NCBI GenBank assembly: GCA_964563135.1
Contig: CAZLWV010000009.1
Location: forward strand, 1-64,000
Direction: 5' to 3'
Source: JAAYAY01 sp964563135
GTDB taxonomy: Bacteria; Planctomycetota; Planctomycetia; Pirellulales; Thermoguttaceae
Length of the DNA stretch: 64,000 nucleotides
Shown here in pieces: positions 63,957 to 64,000 of the stretch. Within the stretch, counting starts at the first letter, position 1. The number at the start of each line of letters is the position of its first letter. A program made the translations under genes and the position numbers. The notes under the pieces were generated by a model. The model was not told the DNA's origin, did no database searches, and saw nothing but the letters and a program-made list of their open reading frames with translations.

Positions 63957-64000
63957 GCAGTTCCACCCAGGTCCGCCATTCGCGCGCTGCCTGGCATGGC

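Noticed and set aside
1..64000. CRISPR arrays, tRNA or rRNA genes, insertion sequences
   Set aside because: No regularly spaced repeats, cloverleaf-like sequences, rRNA-like segments or transposase genes were recognised by reading.

Overview
The window reads as GC-rich chromosomal DNA from a planctomycete, probably Pirellulales-like and probably a draft or metagenome assembly because it holds three N gaps. The evidence is direct: two proteins begin with planctomycete LEPR-XLL-type N-terminal motifs; an ECF sigma factor is followed at once by a Ser/Thr kinase with TPR repeats; many exported oxidoreductases and hydrolases carry Tat-type leaders; and there are several polysaccharide-degrading enzymes. 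No rRNA, tRNA, CRISPR array, insertion sequence or prophage was recognised.

Layout. 1-979 has no assignable gene. 980-5128 is a sulfate ABC importer operon (binding lipoprotein, CysT, CysW, CysA). 5096-6891 is a small minus-strand operon (two membrane proteins around an esterase). 7002-8548 is a Tat-exported ceramidase-like protein split by a gap. 8703-11111 is a heparinase/DUF4962-type protein, divergent from recG (11233-13323). 13587-15977 is a hybrid histidine kinase with a MASE3-like sensor. 16473-25415 is a plus-strand run: Gfo/Idh/MocA oxidoreductase, GH51 arabinofuranosidase, M16 protease, DJ-1/PfpI protein and a YfbK-like VWA lipoprotein. gldA (minus) and a serine beta-lactamase-fold hydrolase (plus) follow, transcribed divergently.

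28312-35178 is a six-gene minus-strand operon (VWA protein, TPR protein, ExbB/TolQ, two ExbD/TolR, large TPR protein) behind a good sigma-70-like promoter. This looks like a proton-motive-force-driven envelope machine without a recognisable TonB. 35425-40356 is a housekeeping block: def, fmt, a DEAD-box RNA helicase (gap in its basic N-terminus) and bioD. A truncated ADP-ribosylglycohydrolase joined to a short membrane-protein tail, and a membrane-anchored MutS-family ATPase, follow. 43193-46586 holds a DUF4838 glycosidase-like gene (frameshifted and gapped, with a foldback inverted repeat at the gap) and an aldo/keto reductase.

46985-49835 holds a Tyr/Pro-rich exported protein and a minus-strand two-component pair: a kinase whose receiver has Glu at the phospho-acceptor site, and a double-receiver regulator with no output domain. 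50355-53189 is a large exported TIM-barrel glycosidase-like protein. 53403-58678 is a tight operon of ECF sigma factor, TPR kinase and LEPR-XLL protein. 58679-60208 is a 1.5-kb stretch with no convincing gene but several strong hairpins. An AraC regulator and a matrixin-like metalloprotease with PKD and GDD-type repeats close the window.

No defence system or classic novel cassette is evident. The best leads are the VWA/ExbBD operon, the sigma-kinase-LEPR operon, the degenerate-receiver kinase pair and the hairpin-rich interval.
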